From assembly GCA_002437585.1 (NCBI GenBank), contig DJQM01000008.1:1-23316 (forward strand): a stretch of DNA of 23,316 nucleotides, in the 5' to 3' direction. Position 1 is the first letter of the stretch. Each line of letters opens with the position of its first letter. The notes under the pieces are model-generated. The model searched no databases. It was not told the origin of the DNA and saw only the letters and a list, made by a program, of their open reading frames with translations. Positions 7,063 through 13,707 of the stretch are shown in pieces. A program made the position numbers and the translations under genes. Source of the DNA: Clostridiales bacterium UBA6386 (GTDB taxonomy: Bacteria > Bacillota > Clostridia > Oscillospirales > Oscillospiraceae).

Positions 7063-8120
7063 AAATTCTGCATACCGCCGACTGGCACCTGGACTCTCCC
7101 TTCGGCGGCTTTTCTGAGACCCAGCGGGAGCTTCTGAAGGACGAGCAGCGGAAGCTTCCGGGAAAAATTGTTGACCTGTGCGTCCGGGAGAACTGTGATC
7201 TGGTGCTGCTGGCAGGGGACGTATTTGACACGCCCCAGCCCCGCCGGGAGGCCATTGAGGACGTGAAGCAGGCATTGAGCCGGTGCCCGGTGCCGGTGTT
7301 CATCACCCCGGGCAACCATGACTTCGTCTGCCCGGGAAGCCCCTGGCTGGCGGAGACCTGGCCGGAAAACGTGCATATCTTCACCGGCACGCTGGAATCG
7401 GTGGTGCTGGAGGAGCTGGATTGCCGGGTCTATGGGGCTGGCTACCGCAGCATGGATTGCGCCCCGCTGCTGGAGGGCTTCCACGCCGAGGGAAGCGAAA
7501 AATACTGCGTCGGCGTGCTTCACGGCGACCCCACCCAGCGGGAATCCCCCTGCTGCCCGGTGATGGTCTCCCAGGTTCGGGAATCGGGGCTGAACTATCT
7601 GGCACTGGGTCACATCCACAAGGCCGGTGCCTTCCGGGCGGGAGGCGCGCTGTGCGTCTGGCCCGGCTGTCCCATGGGCAGAGGCTGGGACGAAACCGGA
7701 GACAAGGGCGTATGTATCGTGACCTTGGAGGACGAAGCCCAGGTGCAGCCGGTAAGCCTGGATACCCTGCGGTTTTTTGACCTGGAGGTGGAGGTCGGGG
7801 CGGACCCGGTGACTTCTCTGGAAGGAATTTTGCCCCCCAAGGGCAACCGGAATTTCTACCGGATCACCCTCACCGGCAGCGGCCAGGTGGATTTGAAGGC
7901 AATTTCCGGGGAGTTTCCGGACTTTCCCAATCTGACGTTGGTTGACAAGACCCAGCCCCCGGTTGACCTGTGGGAAAGCACCGACGCGGACACCCTGGAG
8001 GGGGTTTACTTCCAGCTGCTCCATAAGGCACTGTCCGAGAATCCGGAAAGGCAGCGGCAGATCACCCTAGCCGCGGAGATTTCCCGGAAAATTCTGGACG
8101 GAAGGGAGGTCAAGCTGTGA
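7053..8120 (+). CDS. SbcD/Mre11/YhaO-like DNA exonuclease subunit
   Basis: This 355-residue calcineurin-type phosphoesterase has the Mre11/SbcD motif series: HTADWHLDSPF (7-17), LLAGDVFD (52-59), TPGNHDF (85-91), VLHGDP (155-160) and LALGHIHKAG (183-192). These residues bind the two Mn2+ ions used to cut DNA ends. The C-terminal third is a variable capping region. The opening, with DSPFGG, is closer to YhaO-type proteins than to canonical SbcD. It overlaps ymdB by ten bases upstream and the ATPase gene by four bases downstream, so the two subunits are coupled and probably form one nuclease-ATPase complex. The exact DNA repair role is inferred from the family. Confidence 0.88.
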   Translation: MGLKILHTADWHLDSPFGGFSETQRELLKDEQRKLPGKIVDLCVRENCDLVLLAGDVFDTPQPRREAIEDVKQALSRCPVPVFITPGNHDFVCPGSPWLAETWPENVHIFTGTLESVVLEELDCRVYGAGYRSMDCAPLLEGFHAEGSEKYCVGVLHGDPTQRESPCCPVMVSQVRESGLNYLALGHIHKAGAFRAGGALCVWPGCPMGRGWDETGDKGVCIVTLEDEAQVQPVSLDTLRFFDLEVEVGADPVTSLEGILPPKGNRNFYRITLTGSGQVDLKAISGEFPDFPNLTLVDKTQPPVDLWESTDADTLEGVYFQLLHKALSENPERQRQITLAAEISRKILDGREVKL

Positions 8121-10234
8121 GAATTTACAAAATGACGGCCACCTTCGGCAAGCTGGAGCATGAGACCCTGACCCTGGAGCCGGGGCTGAACATCATCACC
8201 GCCCCCAACGAGTGGGGCAAAAGCACCTGGTGCGCCTTCCTGCTTGCCATGCTCTACGGCCTGGACACCCGGGTCAAAAGCACGAAGACGACCCTTGCGG
8301 ACAAGGAGCGGTACCAGCCCTGGTCTGGCAGCCCCATGTCCGGACGGATCGACCTGAACTGGAACGGCCGGGACATTACCATCGAGCGGGTCACCAGGCG
8401 GCGGGTGCCGCTGGGAGAATTCCAGGCCTACGAGACTGCCTCCGGCCTTCCCGTGGAGGAGCTGAACGCCGCCAACTGCGGAGCGCAGCTTCTGGGCGTG
8501 GAGCAGACGGTGTACCGTCGGGCGGGCTTTATCCGCTTTTCCGACCTGCCCGTGACCCAGGATGAGGCACTGCGCCGCAGGCTCAACGCCCTGGTCACCA
8601 CCGGCGACGAAAGCGGCGCGGCGGATCGGCTGGCGGCGCAGCTGAAGGATCTGCGGAACAAATGCCGCTACAACAAATCCGGTCTGCTTCCCCAGGCGGA
8701 GGCTCAGCTGGAGCAGCTGGAGCAGAAGCTCACCGAGCTGGAATCTCTGGACATCCAGTCGAAAAAGCTCCGGGAGCGGATCGAGGACGTGAAGACCTGG
8801 CTCAAGCAGCTGTATAACCACCAGCAGGCCTTGGCCTACGAAAAGCAGGCTTCCGATGCGGTGCAGGTAGCCCAGGCCAGAGATACCATGGCCCAGGCCG
8901 AGGAAACCCTCAGCCAGATGGAGGCCCAGTGCGCCTCTCTGCCCCCTCGGATGGAGACCGAGGAAAAGGTTCGGGAGCTGCGCGGCTTCCGGGATCAGTG
9001 GAACGCCATCCGGGAGGAGGAGCGGGAGGCTCCCGCCCAGCCCCAGAAGCCGGAAATGCCCAATCCCTTCACCGGTCTCACCGCCGAGGATGCCAGGGCT
9101 ATGGCCAGGGAGGATGCCAAGCAGCTGACCCAGCTGTCCGGGGGCAAGCTGCCGTTGGTACTCATGGCCGTGGGCATTGTGGGCTTGCTGGCGGCGGGGG
9201 TGCTGGTGAATCTCAGTGCCTATGCCTTCGCAGCTCTGGCGGGGGTGGCGGGACTTGCGTCGCTGTTTTTGGGCGTGCGGCAGTATGCCGACGGCAAGCG
9301 GCAGACGGCGGCCATTGTGGAAAAATACGGCACCGCCGACTGGAAGCGGTGGACAGCACCCATCGCCGAGTACGAGCAGGCGGTGGAGGACTATTCCGAG
9401 GAACTGAAGAATTACCAGGAGATCACCAGCGACCTGGAGGTGCGGCTGATGGTTCTGCGCAAGCGCAGGGACTCCCTGTGCGGCCTCCAGGAGCCGGAGG
9501 AGGTGCTGGAATTCTGGCAGCAGGCTCAGCGGCAGTGGGAGAGCTGTGAGCAGGCTCGCCGGGAGGCGGTGCTGGCTCGGCAGCATTTTGAAGCCCTTAG
9601 CTCCATGGTGCGTCCCGTAGAAAAGCCCGCCTTCCAGGACAACCTGACCCAGAACGAGGCGGAGACCGCCCGGCTCTTATCGGAGTGCGCGGCGGAGCAG
9701 CAGCGGCTGCAAAACCGGCTGGGTCAGTACCAGGGGCGGATGGAAATTCTGGGAAGCCCTCAGGAATTGGGTCTGCAGCGCAAGCGCGTGGCGGATCGGA
9801 TCGCCCGGCTGGAGGAGACCTATGAAGCCCTGACCATCGCCCTGGAGACCCTTTCCCAGGCCAGGGCTTCCTTGCAGCGGCGATTTGCCCCCCGGATCAC
9901 CCAGCGAGCCCAGGAAATCTTAAGTGCCCTGACGGAAAACCGGTATCATAGCCTGACCATGGGGGAGGACTTTTCCCTGCAGGCCGGAGCCGGCCAGGAG
10001 GACGTGCTCCACGACGCCATCTGGCGCAGCGACGGCACGGTGGATCAGCTGTATCTGTCTCTGCGGCTGGCGGTGGCGGAGGAGCTGACCCCGGAGGCCC
10101 CGCTGGTGCTGGACGACGCGCTGGTGCGCTTTGACGATGCCCGCATGACCCAGGCCTTGAAAATCCTCCGGCAAATGGCGGAAAAGAAGCAGGTCATCTG
10201 CTTTACCTGCCAGAACCGGGAGAAGAATGCATAA
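8117..10234 (+). CDS. SbcC/Rad50/YhaN-like coiled-coil ATPase
   Basis: This 705-residue protein starts at GTG 8117 inside the stop of the nuclease gene. The N-terminal half-ATPase contains an unusual Walker A, APNEWGKST (29-37). The C-terminal half has DQLYLSLRLAVAEEL (signature region, about 643-657) followed by PLVLDDALVRFDD (Walker B, about 660-672). Two Gln/Glu-rich coiled coils lie between. No CxxC zinc hook is visible; at the turn of the coils, about residues 344-392, are two hydrophobic helices (LPLVLMAVGIVGLLAAGVLV, then AYAFAALAGVAGLASLFLGV). YhaN-type proteins share this membrane-anchored turn, so the complex may act at the membrane. The protein is shorter than classical SbcC (about 1000 residues). 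Confidence 0.85.
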   Translation: MRIYKMTATFGKLEHETLTLEPGLNIITAPNEWGKSTWCAFLLAMLYGLDTRVKSTKTTLADKERYQPWSGSPMSGRIDLNWNGRDITIERVTRRRVPLGEFQAYETASGLPVEELNAANCGAQLLGVEQTVYRRAGFIRFSDLPVTQDEALRRRLNALVTTGDESGAADRLAAQLKDLRNKCRYNKSGLLPQAEAQLEQLEQKLTELESLDIQSKKLRERIEDVKTWLKQLYNHQQALAYEKQASDAVQVAQARDTMAQAEETLSQMEAQCASLPPRMETEEKVRELRGFRDQWNAIREEEREAPAQPQKPEMPNPFTGLTAEDARAMAREDAKQLTQLSGGKLPLVLMAVGIVGLLAAGVLVNLSAYAFAALAGVAGLASLFLGVRQYADGKRQTAAIVEKYGTADWKRWTAPIAEYEQAVEDYSEELKNYQEITSDLEVRLMVLRKRRDSLCGLQEPEEVLEFWQQAQRQWESCEQARREAVLARQHFEALSSMVRPVEKPAFQDNLTQNEAETARLLSECAAEQQRLQNRLGQYQGRMEILGSPQELGLQRKRVADRIARLEETYEALTIALETLSQARASLQRRFAPRITQRAQEILSALTENRYHSLTMGEDFSLQAGAGQEDVLHDAIWRSDGTVDQLYLSLRLAVAEELTPEAPLVLDDALVRFDDARMTQALKILRQMAEKKQVICFTCQNREKNA

Positions 10235-10264
10235 ACAGACGTGCCCCTTTCAAGATAGTAAAAT

Positions 10265-10310
10265 AAGAAGCACATCCTTTCTGAAAATCAGAAGGGATGT
10301 GCTTCTTTTC
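10265..10310. terminator. Strong bidirectional terminator between convergent units
   Basis: AGAAGCACATCC and GGATGTGCTTCT form the outer stem and TTCTGA/TCAGAA the inner stem around AAA. TTTTC follows on the plus strand and an A/T-rich tract on the minus strand. It ends the sbcC-like gene and the convergent XRE gene. Confidence 0.85.
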
Positions 10311-10311
10311 A

Positions 10312-10644
10312 TTAAAGATACTTTTCAATGGAAACTTTTGCGGCTTTCACGATATCCGCAATGACTTTTGCTTCCTGAGCGGAGCAGCGCTCCAATACCG
10401 CGGCGATATCGTCCAGAGAGGTGCTGGTGGTTTCAACTGCGGGAGTGTCCAGCAGCTCGTCGGTTCGTACTTCCAAAGCGGCGGCAATGTCAACGAAAAC
10501 CGGCAGGCTTAATTTTGTATTTCCGGTTTCAATATGGCTCATATGGGTGGTGGAGATACCGATTCGTTCCGCCAATTCCTCCTGAGAGAGTCCGTGGGCT
10601 TTGCGGATTTTGCGTATCTTCTGACCGATCTTGTAATAATCCAT
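10312..10644 (-). CDS. XRE family helix-turn-helix regulator
   Basis: This 110-residue protein has a standard Cro/CI-type HTH at about residues 6-62, with the pattern GLSQEELAERIGISTTHMSH and the following IETGNTKLSLPVFVDIAAAL. A C-terminal helical tail of about 45 residues (SLDDIAAVLERCSAQEAKVI) may mediate dimerisation. AGGCGG precedes the ATG. The promoter on its own strand places transcription start next to a perfect inverted repeat (10661-10675), suggesting autoregulation. It is divergent from the two zinc-ribbon membrane-protein genes, so they are likely targets. The base composition from here to 12525 is more AT-rich than the flanking operons. Confidence 0.85.
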   Translation of the reverse strand: MDYYKIGQKIRKIRKAHGLSQEELAERIGISTTHMSHIETGNTKLSLPVFVDIAAALEVRTDELLDTPAVETTSTSLDDIAAVLERCSAQEAKVIADIVKAAKVSIEKYL

Positions 10645-10660
10645 AAAAAATACCGCCTAT

Positions 10661-10675
10661 GTAGTAAAATACTAC
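10661..10675. promoter_or_regulatory. Operator candidate for the XRE regulator
   Basis: GTAGTA-aaa-TACTAC is a perfect 15-bp inverted repeat. It sits between the minus -10 box (ATTATA on the plus strand, 10680-10685) and the XRE ribosome site, and beside the -35 of the plus-strand promoter. Binding there could control both directions. Confidence 0.6.
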
Positions 10676-10704
10676 TTGAATTATATAGGCAGAAATGCTA
10701 CTAT
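10676..10704 (+). promoter_or_regulatory. Divergent promoter toward the zinc-ribbon genes
   Basis: TTGAAT (10676-10681), 17-base spacer, TACTAT (10699-10704). On the other strand TATAAT (10685-10680) serves the XRE gene, with a poor -35 TTTAAT (10708-10703). The two promoters interleave. Confidence 0.55.
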
Positions 10705-10767
10705 TAAATAAACGCTATAGGCTATTATTTGTGCTTATAGTTAAAATATGAAAACGAGGTGCATGGA

Positions 10768-10842
10768 ATGAAGAGAGAAACGGCAATACCATTCAAGCGG
10801 GCAAAGATGCTGGGACTGAATTGCGTACCAACAAAAAACTGA
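10768..10842 (+). CDS. Possible 24-residue leader peptide
   Basis: An ATG with GAGG eight bases upstream opens a 24-codon frame (MKRETAIPFKRAKMLGLNCV, then PTKN) ending 17 bases before the zinc-ribbon gene. It lies in the leader of the divergent transcript. It could be a translated leader peptide or chance; no homolog is known to me. Confidence 0.25.
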   Translation: MKRETAIPFKRAKMLGLNCVPTKN

Positions 10843-10859
10843 AAGAGAGGGGATAAACA

Positions 10860-12041
10860 ATGGCACTGATAAAATGTCCGGAGTGCGGACAGATGATCTC
10901 CGATAAAGCGGAGAAGTGTCCAAAGTGTGGGTACCAGATGCAGGACAGCCTGAAAGAAGAGAAAGAGGTCCTGCCGCAAGTAGGGACAGCAGAGGGCGAG
11001 GAAACAAATGAAACTCCAGCGACCGAAGAAAAGCAAGAAACAAGATTCTCGGTGAAGACCGTACTGACTTCTGTAGCTGGTGCTAAGAAGAGTAAAAAGA
11101 AAACCGCTGTTATTATTGCGGGGATTGTTCTGGTCATGTTTGTGGTGCTTTATGGATTGGGAACGGCAAACAGTACTCCAAAAGTTACCGAAATATCAAT
11201 CAGTAAATGGCGGCTGACAGATTCCAAGTGGTACGCTGATTATTATGAGGGTTCGGTCACATCAGATCAAAAGAAGCCTTTTGTTGCGGTAATTGGTCAG
11301 TATGACAGCGATGACAGCACCCCACAATTGGTCTACATGGAAGATGGGACGGGTGTTCTGAAGACATTAGAATCAACAGATGATGATCCTTCGGTGAAAT
11401 ATAGGGCGATTGGCTACTTGAATGGGTCAAAGGTCGATTCCAAGAGTCTGACAACGAAGTGTAAGGATCGTGACTATGATGACTATTCAGATCAGACGAA
11501 TTGTTATGTCGATATTGAAATGGATATGCGAAATAACAAGACGGGCTTACTCCTATTTGATGTAGTAAACCAAACCAATGGAGATAGGGGCACAAATCTG
11601 GTTGCAATTGTAGTGAAAGGAAAGACGAAATATAGCTACTATGCGGAATTACCCTATAAGTCGCGCGGTATCGAGGTTTCAATCGAACCGAAACTGTTTT
11701 GTGAAAGTAATCCTGTGAAACAGGGGGATTACACTGTGCAAAAGGATTACAGTGCAGAGAAAGACGAGGGAAAGTATAGCACATCCTATTCCGGAAAGAT
11801 GGAGATAGCATTTGGCGACAAGCAAGATGGATTTGCTCTTTATACCCGGGAACTTTTGGAGGGAGGCAACAAAAAGAACCGCAATGATGTGAGGAACCTG
11901 TACAATTTTATACATGATGGGGAATGCACGTTTACAACTTACGATTCTGTTGGCTCGGATGAAACGATTCTAATGCCGAAATATGATTTCAACATTGTCG
12001 GCTACATTACTTGGAATTCTTTAGAAAAGGGGAACGCGTAA
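10860..12041 (+). CDS. Zinc-ribbon single-pass membrane protein of unknown function
   Basis: The 393-residue protein opens with a zinc ribbon, IKCPECGQMISDKAEKCPKCG (4-24), with two CPxCG knuckles. An acidic linker to about residue 60 and a basic patch (KKSKKK, 76-81) precede one membrane helix, TAVIIAGIVLVMFVVLYGLG (82-101). About 290 polar residues follow, probably outside the cell by the positive-inside rule. That part is Asp/Lys/Tyr-rich, with no recognised domain. The ATG follows GAGAGGGG at the right distance. The next zinc-ribbon membrane gene starts one base after the stop, so the pair is an operon, probably under the divergent XRE regulator. The composition suggests acquisition by transfer. 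The function is unknown. Confidence 0.75.
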   Translation: MALIKCPECGQMISDKAEKCPKCGYQMQDSLKEEKEVLPQVGTAEGEETNETPATEEKQETRFSVKTVLTSVAGAKKSKKKTAVIIAGIVLVMFVVLYGLGTANSTPKVTEISISKWRLTDSKWYADYYEGSVTSDQKKPFVAVIGQYDSDDSTPQLVYMEDGTGVLKTLESTDDDPSVKYRAIGYLNGSKVDSKSLTTKCKDRDYDDYSDQTNCYVDIEMDMRNNKTGLLLFDVVNQTNGDRGTNLVAIVVKGKTKYSYYAELPYKSRGIEVSIEPKLFCESNPVKQGDYTVQKDYSAEKDEGKYSTSYSGKMEIAFGDKQDGFALYTRELLEGGNKKNRNDVRNLYNFIHDGECTFTTYDSVGSDETILMPKYDFNIVGYITWNSLEKGNA

Positions 12042-12042
12042 T

Positions 12043-12525
12043 ATGAATGAACGGAAATGTAATGAATGTGGGGCTGTGATTCCGGAAGGCGCAGCCGCTT
12101 GCCCGTCCTGTGGATGTCCGATTCCTGCTGAAGTGACGAAATCCAGTGAGAAAAAGCAGGAAAAAAGAAAGATTCCAGTTGCAATCAACTGGATGGCGGT
12201 AATCTCTTTGATTTTGGGAATTGTCATTATTTTTATGGGTACGTCTGTCAAGAAGAAAACCATTAGCCTGTATACTTACAGCGCAAAGCACTACTCCGCA
12301 GATGAGGCAAGATTTGGCGCAGACTTTTATACCGAAATCTACAAAGCTTCTGATATTATGGTGGACGAACTGAATGATATCAATGGCGGCATTGGGGAGT
12401 TGTCTGAGTCGCTGAGTAAAATGGCAAATGTGATTTATTACCCTGTTGGAACGATGATTGAAGCAATGGGACTTGGCGTGATTGCGATTTCCTGCATTCA
12501 TCTGAAAAAGAAGGATAACGAGTAA
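12043..12525 (+). CDS. Small zinc-ribbon protein with two membrane helices
   Basis: This 160-residue protein begins with a second zinc ribbon, RKCNECGAVIPEGAAACPSCG (4-24). A lysine-rich stretch (34-43) is followed by membrane helix INWMAVISLILGIVIIFMGT (48-67), a polar segment of about 65 residues, and a second helix near TMIEAMGLGVIAISCI (138-153) before a lysine-rich tail. AAGGGG lies before the ATG, inside the end of the previous gene, so translation is coupled. It shares the ribbon-plus-membrane plan with its partner, which suggests that the two work together in a membrane complex. No known family function is recognised. Confidence 0.75.
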   Translation: MNERKCNECGAVIPEGAAACPSCGCPIPAEVTKSSEKKQEKRKIPVAINWMAVISLILGIVIIFMGTSVKKKTISLYTYSAKHYSADEARFGADFYTEIYKASDIMVDELNDINGGIGELSESLSKMANVIYYPVGTMIEAMGLGVIAISCIHLKKKDNE

Positions 12526-12556
12526 GTAATAGGAAGAGCATTTGGATGTGGAGAAC

Positions 12557-12596
12557 GGATTGCCACACCAGTGCTGCGGCACTGGTTCGCAATGAC
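12557..12596 (+). repeat. Short palindromic repeat, copy A
   Basis: GGATTGCCACACCAGTGC, four bases, then GCACTGGTTCGCAATGAC. The CCAGTGC/GCACTGG stem is perfect. Related copies lie at 13576-13677, 13708-13765, 21528-21570 (inverted) and 21621-21662. Confidence 0.8.
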
Positions 12597-12615
12597 GTGG
12601 AGTTCCGCAAGATTG

Positions 12616-12655
12616 CATAAAAAGCGACAGGGAGCAGCTTGTAGCTGCTCCCTGT
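12616..12655 (-). terminator. Terminator, best oriented for the minus strand
   Basis: ACAGGGAGCAGC (12627-12638) and GCTGCTCCCTGT (12644-12655) form a perfect 12-bp stem. On the minus strand the hairpin is followed by CGCTTTTTATG; on the plus strand only by GTTTG. It probably ends the minus-strand ORF at 12675-12842 and may also stop the zinc-ribbon transcript. Confidence 0.75.
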
Positions 12656-12674
12656 GTTTGCTTTATGGAGGGAA

Positions 12675-12842
12675 TCAGGCGCGCTCGGCGGCGGCCAGTG
12701 GCTCTTCCGCCTGGAGCTCCTTTCCCATATCTGCTTCTCCTGGGTGGTAAAACTGCGCCCCAATAATTTCATTCTACCACGGTTTTCCTCGTTCGTCCAT
12801 TCTCATTTCCGCCAAGATTCGCGGTCTTTTCTTATGCACCAT
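12675..12842 (-). pseudogene. Small gene interrupted by one in-frame TAG
   Basis: From ATG 12842 the minus strand reads 22 codons (MVHKKRPRILAEMRMDERGK, then PW), then TAG (12776-12774). It continues in the same frame for 32 codons (NEIIGAQFYHPGEADMGKEL, then QAEEPLAAAERA) to TGA at 12675. Both halves have plausible protein composition. The unit has a possible promoter (TTGGAC-18-TATCAT) and a strong T-tailed terminator about 20 bases after the stop. A one-base nonsense mutation is the simplest reading; amber read-through or two small peptides are alternatives. The ribosome site is weak. No family is recognised. Confidence 0.45.
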
Positions 12843-12848
12843 CCCATC

Positions 12849-12896
12849 TTGCAAAACGGGAAAACTTCGGCTATGATAAAGGCACAAAAGGAGTGA
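12849..12896. promoter_or_regulatory. Overlapping divergent promoters
   Basis: On the plus strand TTGCAA (12849-12854), 17 bases, TATGAT (12872-12877). On the minus strand TATCAT is read from 12878-12873, with TTGGAC 18 bases upstream of it (about 12902-12897). Both use nearly the same bases as -10 box. The plus promoter faces the candidate RNA, the minus one the interrupted small ORF. Confidence 0.5.
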
Positions 12897-13024
12897 GTCC
12901 AATGTACTAGGAAGCCTTCTAAACGATAGAAAGCGAGGTTAACCACCGATGGAACCCACCTTTACAGAGAAATGACCCTCGATGAACGCAGTGATTAGGC
13001 AATTTCATCGAGGGTTATTTCTTG
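12884..13024 (+). ncRNA. Candidate structured RNA of unknown family
   Basis: A segment of about 140 bases has its own promoter, several local hairpins and a strong terminator, but no real reading frame. The only start with a ribosome site is ATG-TAC-TAG at 12902. Local stems include GGA/TCC around GTGAG and TTCTA/TAGAA around AACGA. The 3' hairpin pairs ACCCTCGATGA (12975-12985) with TCATCGAGGGT (13005-13015), extended by GAAAT/ATTTC, followed by a T-rich tail. I could not match it to 6S, SRP RNA, T-box or any riboswitch that I know. Confidence 0.45.
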
Positions 13025-13026
13025 TC

Positions 13027-13055
13027 TTGACAGGGGCAGCGGTTTTTGCTACAAT
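13027..13055 (+). promoter_or_regulatory. Strong promoter of the nonstop-type small gene
   Basis: TTGACA (13027-13032), 17 bases, TACAAT (13050-13055), giving a leader of about 20 bases with AAGGAGG (13068-13074) eight bases before the ATG. Confidence 0.85.
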
Positions 13056-13082
13056 ACCGGAAAATTCAAGGAGGAAACCACC

Positions 13083-13277
13083 ATGATTCCCTATGAAAAG
13101 CTCTCCAGGAAGGAGAAGCGGAAGCTGGATGCCGCCAAGCGGAACACCTGGGGCAGCCTGAACCCGGTAACCCGAAAGCCGCTCAGCAGCAAGGCCTACA
13201 ATCGAAGCAAAGCCCGGAATTGGAAGCGTGAGATTCACGAAACCAATTCCGGGACTTTTCTTTTTTTAGCACGCTAA
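13083..13277 (+). CDS. Small basic protein encoded by a probable nonstop mRNA (candidate ribosome-rescue factor)
   Basis: The 64-codon frame has a near-consensus promoter and ribosome site, so it is very likely expressed. The protein is strongly basic: MIPYEKLSRKEKRKLDAAKR at the start, then NPVTRKPLSSKAYNRSKARN at about residues 27-46, with no membrane segment. An intrinsic terminator (13213-13267) lies inside the frame. Its T-run ends before the TAA at 13275-13277, so most transcripts should have no stop codon and be handled by tmRNA. E. coli arfA and B. subtilis brfA, which encode small basic ribosome-rescue factors, are built this way and act when tmRNA fails. Assignment to that role rests on architecture, size and charge, not on tested similarity. 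The residues encoded by hairpin and T-run (about 44-62) would be partly absent from the product. Confidence 0.7.
   Translation: MIPYEKLSRKEKRKLDAAKRNTWGSLNPVTRKPLSSKAYNRSKARNWKREIHETNSGTFLFLAR
13213..13267 (+). terminator. Intrinsic terminator inside the coding frame
   Basis: CCCGGAATTGG (13213-13223) pairs perfectly with CCAATTCCGGG (13243-13253). An inner CGTGA/TCACG stem closes a three-base loop, separated from the outer stem by an AAG/AAA internal loop. TTTTCTTTTTTT (13256-13267) follows. The end of the T-run is 7 nt before the in-frame stop codon. Confidence 0.85.
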
Positions 13278-13519
13278 GCAGACAAAATCGTAGGGATTCG
13301 GCAGGCAACCTCCGACAAAGCTGCGCATAGCAACCCGAAACATCCCTCCGCAGTTCCGGCGATGCAGCCAGTGTTTCCTAACGGTGGCGGCTTTGCCGTC
13401 AGCACCCCTTAAGCCCGCTGACTTCTCAATATTCTTGCCGGGACAAGAACATTGCCTCCGGAGGAACCAGAGCCGAAACATTTATGGAGTGTGGGAATAT
13501 ACGCACAATTTTTCTTTTT
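13278..13519. other. Intergenic, no gene seen
   Basis: No convincing gene lies here on either strand. A 71-codon minus-strand frame (13266-13481) has Cys/Trp/Arg-rich composition, no ribosome site, and runs through the T-run of the neighbouring terminator, so I treat it as chance. The segment looks like decayed repeat sequence. Confidence 0.5.
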
Positions 13520-13541
13520 GGGACGATGAGGGCATCGTCCC
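13520..13541. repeat. Short hairpin repeat (GGG-CGATG type)
   Basis: GGGACGATG (13520-13528) and CATCGTCCC (13533-13541) with a four-base loop. CCTAC follows, similar in design to the hairpin at 18312-18337. Confidence 0.6.
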
Positions 13542-13575
13542 CTACGAGTTCTATTAGGGTTCTCGGAAGAACCGG

Positions 13576-13677
13576 GGGATTGCCACACCAGTGCTGCGCT
13601 AAATTATGGTATGACTGCCACCGGCAGTCATTCGGATTTTGATTCGCTGCGCGGAGCACCACTGGTTCGCAATGACA
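13576..13677 (+). repeat. Short palindromic repeat, copy B with an inserted hairpin
   Basis: The left half GGATTGCCACACCAGTGC and right half CACTGGTTCGCAATGACA match copy A. The short loop is replaced by about 65 bases containing a second perfect hairpin, ATGACTGCC-acc-GGCAGTCAT (13611-13631). Confidence 0.75.
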
Positions 13678-13707
13678 ACCTCCGTTCAGGTGCGCACTGA
13701 GGAGAAC

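Noticed and set aside
8006..9586. 526-codon minus-strand frame opposite the SbcC-like gene
   Set aside because: His/Gln/Leu/Gly-rich composition with no domain; it is the antisense shadow of a GC-rich gene with clear motifs on the plus strand.
13266..13481. 71-codon minus-strand frame
   Set aside because: No ribosome site, Cys/Trp/Arg-rich composition, and its 3' end runs into the terminator T-run of the nonstop gene.
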